From contig NZ_SUNB01000004.1 of assembly GCF_007570825.1 (NCBI RefSeq), positions 124,001-188,000 of the forward strand: DNA of 64,000 bases, given 5' to 3'. The position numbers were made by a program, and so were the translations under genes. This document shows, piece after piece, positions 1 through 8,448 of this stretch. Position 1 is the stretch's first letter. Each line of letters begins with the position of its first letter. Source of the DNA: Pleionea sediminis. GTDB lineage: Bacteria > Pseudomonadota > Gammaproteobacteria > Enterobacterales > Kangiellaceae. The notes beneath the pieces are model-generated. The model made no database searches. It worked only from the letters and a program-made list of their open reading frames with translations, and was not told the DNA's origin.

Positions 1-140
1 TGTCAAACTTAAAAAAAGATGACGTAGTTTGGACAAATGCTAAGTTAACTGATCGGTTCGCATTGATGATAGGCGAACACGTTATTGCTGACGGATACCT
101 TGCTCGTATGGGTGAGAAAAAATCTGTCGTATTAAAGTAG
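1..140 (+). CDS. fliM: FliM C-terminal fragment (flagellar motor switch)
   Basis: This is the last 45 codons of a gene that begins upstream of the window; it ends in TAG at 138-140. The visible protein reads LKKDDVVW, then FALMIGEHVIADGYLA, and ends KKSVVLK, which has the pattern of a SpoA (surface presentation of antigens) domain: a short 'L..gDvv' strand, a hydrophobic strand, and a 'G.la..g.k.v' closing strand. SpoA domains end both FliM and FliN. Because a stand-alone FliN follows 9 bases later and fliO and fliP come after it, FliM is the natural reading. The family places it in the cytoplasmic C-ring, where the SpoA domain contacts FliN. Only the tail is visible, so the CheY-binding N-terminus and middle domain cannot be checked. 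Confidence 0.6.
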   Translation, partial: SNLKKDDVVWTNAKLTDRFALMIGEHVIADGYLARMGEKKSVVLK

Positions 141-149
141 GTGATAAGT

Positions 150-452
150 ATGGATAAAATTGAATTAAAAGAAGTTTCTGAAAACGATTTTGAGAAAAGC
201 TTGGATAATGCCGCTGATTTAACCGATGAGATTCTTAATGACTTGGAAGTATCAATTGATGTATTAATCGGAGCAAAAAACATTAAAGTCTCAGAGCTCA
301 AAGACCTCAAAATCGGTAATGTTTTAAAGTTGGATACAAAAGTTAGTGAGCCGGTGAAGTTAGTTTACAACGGAAAAATATTCGCAGTTGGAGAGTTGGT
401 TACTGATGGCGAACATATTGGTATAAAAATATTACAGAGTGCATCTGAGTAA
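150..452 (+). CDS. fliN: FliN flagellar motor switch protein
   Basis: A 100-residue protein with an acidic N-terminal stretch (about residues 1-35, rich in Asp and Glu) and a C-terminal SpoA domain. The SpoA pattern is visible as ISVSELKDLKIGNVLKLD-like strands followed by PVKLVYNGKIFAVGEL and a closing GIKILQ. FliN forms the lower C-ring and helps dock the export ATPase complex. I chose ATG 150 because an AGG Shine-Dalgarno (SD) core lies at 139-141, 8 bases upstream; a GTG at 141 in the same frame has no upstream SD. It is shorter than enterobacterial FliN (about 137 aa) but holds the whole SpoA fold. It sits between the fliM tail and fliO, which is the standard fliMNOP order. Confidence 0.85.
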   Translation: MDKIELKEVSENDFEKSLDNAADLTDEILNDLEVSIDVLIGAKNIKVSELKDLKIGNVLKLDTKVSEPVKLVYNGKIFAVGELVTDGEHIGIKILQSASE

Positions 453-456
453 TCAA

Positions 457-795
457 ATGGAAGAATTAGACCTTCGAGCTACAGAGCCTGCATTTGGGGC
501 AACTTGGTTTATCGTTGTTGGGCTTTTGCTTGCGATATTTATTTATTTGAAGTTTGCTAATAAAGAGCTTCTTCAGAGATTTATTGCAAATAATAAGAAA
601 GATGAACGATATGATATGCAAACTGTTAGTCAGCTTCATGATGCAAAGGTGATTAAAGTAACTGTCGAAGGGAAAGAAACCTTTATATATTCAGACTCTA
701 AAACCTCATTTGAAATGAAGTTTAAAAATGCTGTTAATCAAAAGGAAATTGAGGTTGTAGATAGCGCTACGAATGAGGATAAAGACAATGTCTGA
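457..795 (+). CDS. fliO: FliO-like flagellar biosynthesis protein
   Basis: A 112-residue protein with one strong membrane segment (about residues 15-32, TWFIVVGLLLAIFIYLKF) and a small cytoplasmic domain with alternating hydrophobic and charged residues. FliO is poorly conserved, so the call rests on the single-pass topology, the size and the position between fliN and fliP. FliO is a chaperone-like factor that helps FliP assemble into the export gate. The ATG at 457 starts just after the fliN stop (450-452); an in-frame GTG at 439 would overlap fliN and has no SD. The end overlaps the fliP start (ATG 788, stop 793-795), which suggests translational coupling. Confidence 0.65.
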   Translation: MEELDLRATEPAFGATWFIVVGLLLAIFIYLKFANKELLQRFIANNKKDERYDMQTVSQLHDAKVIKVTVEGKETFIYSDSKTSFEMKFKNAVNQKEIEVVDSATNEDKDNV

Positions 796-1414
796 TCCAA
801 TGCAGATACTTATTCTTGTTACAAGCTTATCGTTTATACCGCTTTTGGTTGTAGCAGCAACAACATTTACTCGGTTCGTTATTGTTTTTTCAATGCTTCG
901 GTTCGCTCTTGGATTGCAGCAAACGCCTCCGAATTTGGTTATTATCACGCTTTCTGTTTTTCTCAGTATTTTCGTTATGAAAGATCCGTTAAATGAGCTT
1001 TATTCCGAAACGATAACGCCTTACATTGCGAAAGAACTGTCTGCCGAAGATGCTTTTCAAAAGGGTTCTCTTACCTTAACCAAGTTTATGGTCACACAAA
1101 CGAAAGAGGAAGATCTTGCGCTCTTTGTAAAGTTGTCTGATTCGCAAATGCCAAAGACCGTTGAAGAAGTGGAGTTTACTCAAATTATTCCCGCGTTTCT
1201 CTTAAGCGAATTGAGAACAGCATTTAAAATCGGTTTTATGATCTTTTTACCGTTTTTGTTGGTTGATTTAGTTGTTTCGAGTGTTCTTATGTCACTTGGT
1301 ATGATTATGTTACCGCCGGTCACAATCTCATTACCCATTAAAATTATGTTATTTGTATTAATCGATGGATGGAACCTGGTTGTTCAGTCTCTAATTAGTA
1401 GTGTGCGTTTTTAG
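788..1414 (+). CDS. fliP: FliP flagellar export gate protein
   Basis: A 208-residue polytopic protein. The family hallmark is visible near residues 24-56: FVIVFSMLRFALGLQQTPPN followed by the hydrophobic run LVIITLSVFLSIFVM. A second hydrophobic block near residues 138-165 (GFMIFLPFLLVDLVVSSVLM) and the closing LFVLIDGWNLVVQSL segment complete the FliP/SctR fold. FliP forms the core of the type III export gate with FliQ and FliR. It is shorter than enterobacterial FliP (about 245 aa) and lacks the cleavable signal peptide typical of flagellar FliP, so its N-terminus resembles virulence SctR proteins. ATG 788 has a GAGG SD at 776-779. The usual downstream partners fliQ and fliR do not follow; a sigma factor starts 3 bases after the stop. 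Confidence 0.9.
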   Translation: MSDPMQILILVTSLSFIPLLVVAATTFTRFVIVFSMLRFALGLQQTPPNLVIITLSVFLSIFVMKDPLNELYSETITPYIAKELSAEDAFQKGSLTLTKFMVTQTKEEDLALFVKLSDSQMPKTVEEVEFTQIIPAFLLSELRTAFKIGFMIFLPFLLVDLVVSSVLMSLGMIMLPPVTISLPIKIMLFVLIDGWNLVVQSLISSVRF

Positions 1415-1417
1415 ATC

Positions 1418-2101
1418 ATGGTAGAGGAACAACTCTGGATTCAGTTCGAAGAAGCACCAACAAATGAAAATATGACTTTGTTGTATCAGTTTTATAAAGA
1501 ATGGGTCGATCAAGAAGCGAAGAATCTATTTTTTGCCCTAGGGTTATCAAATGTTGAACTTGATGATGTTTTACAGATCGCCCGAGTTGCCATAATTGAT
1601 GCCATCAATAAATTCGATATTCATCGCTCAAGTCAATTTAAGATGTATGCGCGAATAAGAATTAAGGGTGAGATTATTAACAAACTCCAAGCTTACTCCG
1701 AAGAACAAGCCATGCTCCGCTCAGTCATCAAGCAATCGAAATCTGAGATGATAAAGGGCAAAGAAAATGACTTATTTAACTCAATCATCAAGGTCGTCAT
1801 TGCCCACACTCAAAATATCTTGTACTACGATTATTTCAATCAAATTAAGCAGGCTAATCCACGTGTGGAGTGGGCAAAAGAGGCGGAGGAACTTCAACTT
1901 GCCTTAGAGCGTGGCTTGAATAAACTGACCAACAATGAGCGATCAGTGATTGAACTCATTTACTTTTACGGCTTAGCCTATAACTCGATTGCTGACAATT
2001 TAGGTATGACAAAAAGTCGGGTCTCTCAGTTGGCCAAATCAGGCTTACAAAAGCTCGAGCAATATTTTTCAGTCGTCATTCCCGAATATACTTCCTTTTA
2101 A
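1418..2101 (+). CDS. fliA: Divergent FliA-type (sigma-28) RNA polymerase sigma factor
   Basis: A 227-residue sigma-70 family protein. Region 2 is visible near residues 45-90 (DDVLQIARVAIIDAINKFD, then FKMYARIRIKGEIINKL), corresponding to the FliA 'D..Q.g.iGLl.ai..fd...F..YA..RIrGaiiD.LR' pattern. Region 4 is near residues 172-215 (LTNNERSVIELIYFYGLAYN, then a helix-turn-helix ending KSRVSQL). The highly conserved aspartate and 'LR' of FliA region 2 are replaced here by NKLQ, so the protein is divergent. FliA directs late flagellar and chemotaxis transcription, which fits its place between fliP and the che genes. The ATG is 3 bases after the fliP stop and has no clear SD, so it probably depends on coupled translation. 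It could also be a related group-3 sigma. Confidence 0.75.
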   Translation: MVEEQLWIQFEEAPTNENMTLLYQFYKEWVDQEAKNLFFALGLSNVELDDVLQIARVAIIDAINKFDIHRSSQFKMYARIRIKGEIINKLQAYSEEQAMLRSVIKQSKSEMIKGKENDLFNSIIKVVIAHTQNILYYDYFNQIKQANPRVEWAKEAEELQLALERGLNKLTNNERSVIELIYFYGLAYNSIADNLGMTKSRVSQLAKSGLQKLEQYFSVVIPEYTSF

Positions 2102-2120
2102 TACAGCTTTTCTTTAATCG

Positions 2121-2160
2121 AGTATTTTTCCATATAAATACTGTGTTTAGAAATTTCTAA
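2121..2160. promoter_or_regulatory. Two AT-rich inverted repeats after the sigma gene
   Basis: Twenty bases past the sigma-factor stop there is a perfect 7-bp inverted repeat (AGTATTT at 2121-2127, AAATACT at 2136-2142, 8-base loop). A perfect 14-bp palindrome TTAGAAATTTCTAA follows at 2147-2160. Neither is followed by a T-run, so they are not a convincing intrinsic terminator. The second could be an operator for the STAS/che operon. Function is unknown. Confidence 0.3.
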
Positions 2161-2205
2161 CTTTCTCTCAAAATCTATTATTCTAAGCAAATCTCATTAA
2201 GAGAA

Positions 2206-2250
2206 TTGAGAATATCCTCAATAGTTGGAGATATTGTCAGCCTGACAGGC
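2206..2250. promoter_or_regulatory. Hairpin and palindrome upstream of the STAS/che operon
   Basis: A hairpin TTGAG (2206-2210) / CTCAA (2217-2221) is followed by the perfect inverted repeat TGTCAG-C-CTGACA at 2235-2247. This overlaps a second one, GCCTG-A-CAGGC, at 2240-2250. The 293-base gap between the sigma gene and the STAS start is long for this compact region, and a che-operon promoter is expected in it. I could not find a good match to the classical sigma-28 promoter (TAAA-N15-GCCGATAA). The palindrome is the best candidate site seen. Confidence 0.35.
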
Positions 2251-2393
2251 ATAACCCACTGAAATATTTGGATAAAGATACCTGTGACTTTTCTTGCTTA
2301 ATTTTCAAAATATCCTATCTAAACCTGACTTTAGCCAATTTTCTGCTATATAAAAGATATATAAAAAAATACTTTGGGACTTTGACTTCAAGA

Positions 2394-2678
2394 ATGGGAA
2401 CAAAAACGTCGGTCAGTTGTGGTGAGCAACTAAACATTCAGCACGTTGAGGGTTTAAAAGATCGTTTAATTAAAGCTCTCGATAAAGAACCCGAGTACTG
2501 CACTCTAAACGTCAGCAAAGTAGAGAAAGTCGACTCTGCCGGGCTCCAACTCCTCTATGCTTTTTTAAAAGAGTCAGACAAGAGAAAAATTAATATTCAT
2601 TGGCAAAACCCAAGCGAAGCTTTCCTTACGAGTGTTGCATTATTGGGCTTATCTGAAGAGTTAAAGTTACAAGACTGA
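2394..2678 (+). CDS. STAS-domain protein (anti-sigma-factor antagonist/MlaB-like)
   Basis: A 94-residue single-domain protein with the STAS fold pattern: a first strand region near residues 1-15, the helix VEGLKDRLIKALDK, then LNVSKVEKVDSAGLQLLYAF. The DSAGL motif is the STAS phosphorylation/phosphate-loop position: an aspartate followed by the serine that is phosphorylated in SpoIIAA-type proteins. I chose ATG 2394 because the domain begins there; the frame stays open upstream to 2268, but that extension is hydrophobic and unlike the family. No strong SD is visible. STAS proteins of this type sit at the head of several alternative chemotaxis operons. The partner kinase or phosphatase is not in this window, and the role is not established. 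Confidence 0.75.
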   Translation: MGTKTSVSCGEQLNIQHVEGLKDRLIKALDKEPEYCTLNVSKVEKVDSAGLQLLYAFLKESDKRKINIHWQNPSEAFLTSVALLGLSEELKLQD

Positions 2679-2691
2679 TTGGAGATAATTA

Positions 2692-3054
2692 ATGACTAAG
2701 ATTTTAGCCGTAGATGACTCGAGCTCTATGAGACAGATGGTTACTTTTACTCTTAAAAGTGCAGGTTTCGATGTGGATGAAGCTTCGGATGGTCAAGAAG
2801 CTCTTCAGGCTGCAAAGTCTTGCAAGTACGATGTTGTTATTTCCGATGTCAATATGCCGAACATGGATGGAATTACGCTCGTCAAAAACCTACGCCAGTT
2901 GCCTGATTACAAATTTACACCAATATTAATGTTAACGACTGAATCAACGGGCGATAAAAAGTCGGAAGGCAAGCAGGCTGGAGCAACAGGATGGATCGTA
3001 AAGCCTTTTAATCCTGATCAACTTCTGACAACCGTTAAGCGTGTAATGGGTTAA
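2692..3054 (+). CDS. cheY: CheY response regulator
   Basis: A 120-residue single receiver domain. The acidic pocket is Asp8/Asp9, the phospho-acceptor is Asp52 (ISDVNMPNMDG), the switch Thr is at 82-83 (MLTTES), and the invariant Lys is 104 (IVKPF). These are all the residues needed for phosphorylation. Phospho-CheY binds the flagellar switch (FliM/FliN) and reverses or stops rotation. A GGAG SD (2680-2683) sits before ATG 2692, 13 bases after the STAS stop. CheA follows directly. No cheZ phosphatase gene is present in the operon, so signal termination may rely on another phosphatase or on autodephosphorylation. Confidence 0.93.
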   Translation: MTKILAVDDSSSMRQMVTFTLKSAGFDVDEASDGQEALQAAKSCKYDVVISDVNMPNMDGITLVKNLRQLPDYKFTPILMLTTESTGDKKSEGKQAGATGWIVKPFNPDQLLTTVKRVMG

Positions 3055-3078
3055 TAGCAATAAATGATGGAATGAATT

Positions 3079-5232
3079 ATGAGTATCGATATTAGCCAAT
3101 TTCATCAGGTTTTCTTTGAAGAAAGTATGGAAGGCCTCGATGTTATGGAACAGTCATTGTTAGAGCTCGACCCAGAGAGTGTCGACTCGGAATCAATCAA
3201 TACCATATTTCGTGCTGCACATTCCATCAAAGGAGGGAGCGCTACATTCAAGTTTGACGAAGTTGCTTCATTCACTCATATATTGGAAACGTTACTGGAT
3301 GAAATGAGGAATGGTGATCGTCCCGTGACGGCACAAGCGGTTGATCTCCTGTTGAAGTCGGTTGACTGCTTAAGATCGATGTTTAACCTGCTGCAGAACG
3401 AAGAGCCTATCGACGATAATCTCTACCAAGATATAGCCAAACAATTACAAGCAATGACAGAGCAAAGCGGCAATGACGTGCAAATTCAGAGTGACAACTC
3501 AGAACAGTCTACTATTGATTCATCCAGTAGTGAGTTAAGTCGAGACAGCGAATTGAATTGTTGGTCCATTAAATTTGTACCTGAGCCACAAATATTGCGC
3601 ACGGGTAATGAGCCGATTCGTATGTTTCGTGAATTGGAAACGTTAGGAGAGTTATCGGTTAAAGCTAAAGTAGAAAAAGTGCCCGGTATTCTTGAACTTG
3701 AAGAGGACGCTTGTTTTCTTAGTTGGGACTTAATGCTTCAAACAGAAAGCTCGAAGGAGATAATTGAAGAAATCTTTGAATGGGTACTTGATGAATGTAC
3801 TCTGTCGATTGAACAAATCTCTCAGTCTGTTTCGTCCTCCAAAGATGAGGCACCCACACCTACTATTCAACAAATGACGAAGCCTTCATTAGACAAATTT
3901 GAAGATAGCAGACCCTTTAAGGATGATGAATCCATAGCAGTAAAATCAGATACTGCCCAAATAAAATCAACCTCTACAACTATTGTTAAAACTGAGGATG
4001 GGCAAAATGATAAACCGGGTAAGCCGGTAAATTCAGCTGCCAGTTCAATTCGAGTCAGTATTAATAAAGTTGATAATCTCATTAATCAAGTGGGTGAATT
4101 AGTTATTACTCAGTCAATGCTCGGTCAGATGGGTGAAACATTTAATGAGTCTATGATCGATCGATTAAAAGAAGGTTTGAGTCAACTGGAGCAAAATACG
4201 AGAGAGTTGCAAGAAAGTGTTATGCAGATTCGAATGTTGCCAATTAGTTTTGTATTTAGTCGCTTTCCTAGAATGATGCGAGATTTAAGTGGTCGTTTAA
4301 ATAAAAAAATTGAACTCGTCATAAAAGGCGAGTCAACTGAACTCGACAAAACAGTCATGGAGCAAATCGGCGACCCGCTGGTTCACTTGGTTCGAAATTC
4401 TGCGGATCATGGCATTGAAATGCCTGAGAAAAGAGTTGCTGTTGGCAAACCTGAATTCGGGACCGTTACTTTAGATGCTTATCACGAAGGCGGGAATATT
4501 GTTATAAGAATCGAAGATGATGGCGCGGGTATCAATACTGAACGAATCAGGGAAAAAGCACTACAAAGAGGCATTATCCATCAAGATGCTGAGCTCAGTA
4601 AAGATCAGATTAATCACTTAATATTTGAGCCCGGTTTTTCTACGGCTGATGTGATTTCTGATGTATCAGGGCGTGGTGTGGGTATGGATGTTGTTAAGAA
4701 AAATATCATTTCATTGGGCGGAACAGTTGATATTGAATCAGAGTATGGTGTAGGAAGTTCATTCATCATACGGTTGCCATTAACATTAGCGATTCTCGAT
4801 GGCCAATTAGTTCGAGTTGGTGATCAGATTTACATTGTTCCGTTGACCTCCATTATTGAATCGATGCAGTTGAAAACCAAAGATCTTGTTAGCGTTGCTG
4901 GTAATATGGAAGTTTTTAAATTAAGAGATGAGCATATTCCTCTAGTTCGATTGTATGAGAGTTTCAACATTAAAGCTGATTCCCAGAATGATCAGACCTC
5001 AACCGTCGTCGTCGTTGAAGGCGGAGGAACAAAAATTGGCTTGATGGTAGATGAGTTACTATCACAGCAGCAAGTCGTTATTAAAAGTCTTGAGTCGAAC
5101 TTCGTCGCTATAGAGGGAATTTCTGGCGCAACTATTCTAGGTGATGGAAAAGTCGCATTAATCTTAGATGTCTCAGGAATGGTAAGTCGAAGTACCAGAG
5201 CAAAATCTAAAAGAGGTGTGAAGGCCGCATGA
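3079..5232 (+). CDS. cheA: CheA chemotaxis histidine kinase
   Basis: A 717-residue kinase with all five CheA parts. The P1 HPt domain (residues 1-105) carries phospho-acceptor His48 in FRAAHSIKGGSATF. A P2-like regulator-binding domain is at about 160-255, followed by a low-complexity Ser/Thr/Asp linker to about 315. The P3 dimerisation helices are at about 318-380. The P4 ATPase has the N box LVRNSADHGIE (about 435), the G1 box DDGAGIN and the G2 box GRGVGMDVV (about 532). The P5 CheW-like domain is at about 570-705. CheA phosphorylates CheY and CheB. Its end overlaps the first cheW gene (5229-5232, ATGA), so the two are translationally coupled. Length is typical. Confidence 0.95.
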   Translation: MSIDISQFHQVFFEESMEGLDVMEQSLLELDPESVDSESINTIFRAAHSIKGGSATFKFDEVASFTHILETLLDEMRNGDRPVTAQAVDLLLKSVDCLRSMFNLLQNEEPIDDNLYQDIAKQLQAMTEQSGNDVQIQSDNSEQSTIDSSSSELSRDSELNCWSIKFVPEPQILRTGNEPIRMFRELETLGELSVKAKVEKVPGILELEEDACFLSWDLMLQTESSKEIIEEIFEWVLDECTLSIEQISQSVSSSKDEAPTPTIQQMTKPSLDKFEDSRPFKDDESIAVKSDTAQIKSTSTTIVKTEDGQNDKPGKPVNSAASSIRVSINKVDNLINQVGELVITQSMLGQMGETFNESMIDRLKEGLSQLEQNTRELQESVMQIRMLPISFVFSRFPRMMRDLSGRLNKKIELVIKGESTELDKTVMEQIGDPLVHLVRNSADHGIEMPEKRVAVGKPEFGTVTLDAYHEGGNIVIRIEDDGAGINTERIREKALQRGIIHQDAELSKDQINHLIFEPGFSTADVISDVSGRGVGMDVVKKNIISLGGTVDIESEYGVGSSFIIRLPLTLAILDGQLVRVGDQIYIVPLTSIIESMQLKTKDLVSVAGNMEVFKLRDEHIPLVRLYESFNIKADSQNDQTSTVVVVEGGGTKIGLMVDELLSQQQVVIKSLESNFVAIEGISGATILGDGKVALILDVSGMVSRSTRAKSKRGVKAA

Positions 5233-5765
5233 GTCAACAGTTACAACCCCTCGAGACTGAAGATTTGACAGAAACAGACGATGTTTTCCATACACAGTCT
5301 GATTCGGATAATCAGTTTTTAAGTTTTGAGCTCGATCAAGAATATTATTGCGTCGATATTTTATCGGTTTCTGAAATTCGAGGTTGGTCGACGCCTACAA
5401 TATTACCGAATTCTTTGGAATATATAAAAGGAGTTATCAATATACGAGGCAACATTATTCCGGTAATCGACCTTCGAATTAAATTGGGGTTAGAACCCCA
5501 AGAGTACAATAAAGAAACTGTCGTTATAATTCTCAATGTTATGCAAAAGTCAAATCAAAAAACTATAGGGATTGTTGTCGATTCTGTATCGGACGTTTTT
5601 AATTGCTCTGATGATGATATTAAACCTCCTCCAGAAACCATGCAAAACATTAACACTGCTTTCATACGCGGTTTATGCGATACCAATGAGTTGGTAACCG
5701 TAGTGTTGGATGTTGAAAAGTTACTCGATTTAAATCCTGTACAAGAATACTACCAGAGCTTATGA
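5229..5765 (+). CDS. cheW: CheW adaptor protein (first copy)
   Basis: A 178-residue CheW-domain protein that links receptors to CheA. After about 30 acidic N-terminal residues comes the CheW core: FLSFELDQEYYCVDILSVSE, then IKGVINIRGNIIPVIDLR, a family hallmark, then IGIVVDSVSDV and a closing VVLDVEKLL. The start overlaps the cheA stop by 4 bases (ATGA). It is followed by a second, different cheW that overlaps it by 4 bases. The acidic N-terminal extension is longer than that of the second copy. The duplication may allow mixed receptor arrays, but that is inference. Confidence 0.93.
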   Translation: MSQQLQPLETEDLTETDDVFHTQSDSDNQFLSFELDQEYYCVDILSVSEIRGWSTPTILPNSLEYIKGVINIRGNIIPVIDLRIKLGLEPQEYNKETVVIILNVMQKSNQKTIGIVVDSVSDVFNCSDDDIKPPPETMQNINTAFIRGLCDTNELVTVVLDVEKLLDLNPVQEYYQSL

Positions 5766-6247
5766 AGGTCGCTATGATCAAGTCATTAGATAATCATCAA
5801 TATTTATCATTCCTCATCGAAGAAGAAGAGTATTGCGTGAATATACTTACGGTTCAAGAAATAAGAGGTTGGGAAAAGACTAAACCGATTCCTAACTCAC
5901 CCAGTTATGTTAAAGGTGTTGTAAACCTGAGAGGCAATGTTATACCTATCGTTGATTTAAGGCTCAGATTTGGTGTGCAACAGCAAGAGTATACGGCAAC
6001 AACGGTAGTTATTTACTTGCGAGTCCAAACAAGCAGTAAGCAACAAGTTATCGGTGTGGTCGTTGATGCCGTTTCTGAAGTTTATACCATCGAGCCGAAT
6101 GAATTAAAACCTTGTCCAGAGTTTATCGGTGCAGTCGATGTCCAGTATTTGGATGCGATTGCTGTCGTAAATGAAAGCATGGTTGCAGTCATTAATATGG
6201 ATAAAGTTTTTGATATTCGAGAACTCCAACAACTCGCAGTAGCTTAA
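5762..6247 (+). CDS. cheW: CheW adaptor protein (second copy)
   Basis: A 161-residue CheW-domain protein related to its upstream neighbour. The hallmarks are [51 protein letters not shown] and [11 protein letters not shown]. It has almost no extension before the domain. The ATG at 5762 overlaps the previous stop as ATGA; an in-frame ATG at 5774 has a better SD (AAGG at 5765-5768), so the true start may be 5774. Codon use matches the neighbours. It lies between cheW and the receptor gene, so it probably works in the same signalling array. Confidence 0.92.
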   Translation: MKVAMIKSLDNHQYLSFLIEEEEYCVNILTVQEIRGWEKTKPIPNSPSYVKGVVNLRGNVIPIVDLRLRFGVQQQEYTATTVVIYLRVQTSSKQQVIGVVVDAVSEVYTIEPNELKPCPEFIGAVDVQYLDAIAVVNESMVAVINMDKVFDIRELQQLAVA

Positions 6248-6270
6248 TTAAAATATTCCAGGAGACATCA

Positions 6271-8430
6271 ATGTTAGCAAGTTTATTTGGAAATACAGCA
6301 CAAAAAGACAAAGGCAATTACATCGATGATATGAAAGCTGCTTTAGTTGATTTAACAACGGTTAAATTAATGATCGCTGATCTCGATGGTAATATTTTAT
6401 ATTGTAACGCTTCGGTTGAAGAAATGCTGCGAGAACATGAAAAAACCATTCAACAAGCTCTACCCTCGTTTGATGTCAGTCGTATCGTTGGTAGTAATTT
6501 TGACTCTTATCATAAAAATCCTTCACATCAACGCTCGATATTATCCAATCCCGATCGATTGCCCTATCAGAGTGAAATTACTGTCGCAGGATTAAGTTTC
6601 CGATTAACTGCATTTGCATTAAGAGATGGACAAGGTGCTCATATCGGCAATGCCGTTCAGTGGGAAGATATTACTGAAGAGAAGAAGAACCAGATCGCGA
6701 TTGGTCGGCTAACCTCTACGGTCGATAATGCGACGGTGAATATAATGATGGCTGATAATGACTTCAATATTACTTATATGAACCCATCTCTTATCAAAAT
6801 GTTAAAAGTTCGAGAACATGCCTTGCAGTCTGTGTTTCCAGGATTCAGCGTAGATAATTTGATTGGTCGAAGTATCGATGTGTTTCATAAAAATCCAGCG
6901 CATCAAAGAGGGATTTTGTCAGATACTTCAAGGCTTCCTTTTAGCTCTAAAATTAATGTGGCCGGAATAGAGTTTAAACTAACCGCCTTTGCGCTAAATG
7001 ATAAACATGGCAATCGATTAGGTAGTTGTGTCCAGTGGGAAGATTTAATGTCGGATCCCGATTTTGCAAATTTCAAAGGTCAAATTGATGCAATGGGAAA
7101 ATCGACAGCTGTTATCGAGTTCAATATGGATGGTACGATAATAGAGGCTAACGATAACTTCTTAAATGCCATGGGGTACTCGCTCGATGAAATAAAAGGT
7201 CGTCATCACAGTATGTTTGTTGAAGATGAGTATAGAACTAGCCATGAATACAAAATGTTTTGGGAGCAACTCAATCGAGGACAATACGCAACTGGTGAAT
7301 ATAAACGTATAGGCAAAGGTGGTAAAGAGGTGTGGATACAAGCATCTTATAATCCTATTTTGGATATGCATGGAACTGCATTTAAAGTAGTCAAGTACGC
7401 TAGCGATGTGACGCCTAGAAAAAGAGCCGTTGAATTAATAAAAGAATCCTTAAAGTCTTTATCGGAAGGTGACCTAACGAATACGATTAGTGAGAATGTC
7501 GATGAAGATTTTATCGAGTTGAAAGAAGCGATGAATCAAACATTGGATAATTTGCAAACTATGGTGTCATCGATTGTTGAAGCTTCTGGAAACATTTCTA
7601 GCTCAGCAAAAGAAATTTCTCAAGGAAATGCTGACTTAAGTCAAAGAACCGAAGAGCAAGCATCAAGTCTTGAAGAAACAGCTTCAAGTATGGAAGAGCT
7701 AACGACAACAGTGCAGAAAAACGCTGAATCGTCAAAAGAAGCGAATCAGCTATCTATCACTGCAAAGAATTTAGCAGAAGAGGGAGGTGAGGTTGTTGGT
7801 CAAACGGTTAATGCTATGACGGAGATTGAAGCTGCTTCGAAAAAAATATCCGACATCATTGGTGTTATTGATGAGATTGCTTTCCAAACAAATTTATTGG
7901 CCTTAAATGCATCTGTTGAGGCGGCTCGAGCCGGTGACCAAGGTCGAGGTTTTGCGGTCGTTGCTTCTGAGGTCAGAAATCTGGCGCAACGAAGCGCTGG
8001 CGCCGCTAAAGAAATTAAAGAGTTAATCAAAGATAGTGTGACCAAGGTTGCTGATGGTTCTCGATTAGTTGATCAATCAGGTAAGACTCTGGCATCCATT
8101 ATCGAAGCTGTCTCTAACGTGTCCAGTATCACAAGTAGTATCGATAATGCATCGCAGGAGCAAGCTTCAGGGATAATGCAAGTTAATGAAGCTGTGACAC
8201 AAATGGATGAAATGACGCAGCAAAACGCGGCCCTTGTTGAGCAGGCTGCTGCATCAGCAGAGTCTCTAGAAGAGTTGGCTGCAAATCTGCTGGAACGGAT
8301 GTCATTCTTTAATACTGGCAGTGAGGAAGTTACAAGTCGACCCATTAAATCTCCCATGAAGCGAGGAAGTGCAGCAAAACGACCCGCAAAGCCTATTCTC
8401 GACGATGATGATGAATGGGAAGAGTTTTAA
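6271..8430 (+). CDS. Soluble methyl-accepting chemotaxis protein with three PAS domains
   Basis: A 719-residue receptor without any membrane segment. PAS 1 (about 15-135) and PAS 2 (about 145-255) are clearly duplicated: both carry the pattern 'G.(N/S).D..HKNP.HQR.IL'. PAS 3 (about 265-385) is Aer-like ([19 protein letters not shown]). A HAMP-like segment follows (about 390-445, [14 protein letters not shown]), then the signalling domain with the conserved hairpin tip [20 protein letters not shown] near 535-555. The last five residues are EWEEF, which fits the xWxxF tether that recruits CheR/CheB to high-abundance receptors. A soluble PAS receptor probably senses an intracellular cue such as redox state or a bound cofactor; the ligand is not visible. 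The SD is AGGAGA, 6 bases before ATG. Confidence 0.93.
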   Translation: MLASLFGNTAQKDKGNYIDDMKAALVDLTTVKLMIADLDGNILYCNASVEEMLREHEKTIQQALPSFDVSRIVGSNFDSYHKNPSHQRSILSNPDRLPYQSEITVAGLSFRLTAFALRDGQGAHIGNAVQWEDITEEKKNQIAIGRLTSTVDNATVNIMMADNDFNITYMNPSLIKMLKVREHALQSVFPGFSVDNLIGRSIDVFHKNPAHQRGILSDTSRLPFSSKINVAGIEFKLTAFALNDKHGNRLGSCVQWEDLMSDPDFANFKGQIDAMGKSTAVIEFNMDGTIIEANDNFLNAMGYSLDEIKGRHHSMFVEDEYRTSHEYKMFWEQLNRGQYATGEYKRIGKGGKEVWIQASYNPILDMHGTAFKVVKYASDVTPRKRAVELIKESLKSLSEGDLTNTISENVDEDFIELKEAMNQTLDNLQTMVSSIVEASGNISSSAKEISQGNADLSQRTEEQASSLEETASSMEELTTTVQKNAESSKEANQLSITAKNLAEEGGEVVGQTVNAMTEIEAASKKISDIIGVIDEIAFQTNLLALNASVEAARAGDQGRGFAVVASEVRNLAQRSAGAAKEIKELIKDSVTKVADGSRLVDQSGKTLASIIEAVSNVSSITSSIDNASQEQASGIMQVNEAVTQMDEMTQQNAALVEQAAASAESLEELAANLLERMSFFNTGSEEVTSRPIKSPMKRGSAAKRPAKPILDDDDEWEEF

Positions 8431-8448
8431 CTTCATAGGTCTGTAGTA

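Noticed and set aside
706-948. 80-codon open frame on the minus strand across the fliO/fliP junction
   Set aside because: It overlaps two well-supported plus-strand genes, shows no start signal and has no recognisable domain.
2121-2142. Terminator of the fliA gene
   Set aside because: The 7-bp AT-only stem has no T-run after it, so I listed it only as an inverted repeat.
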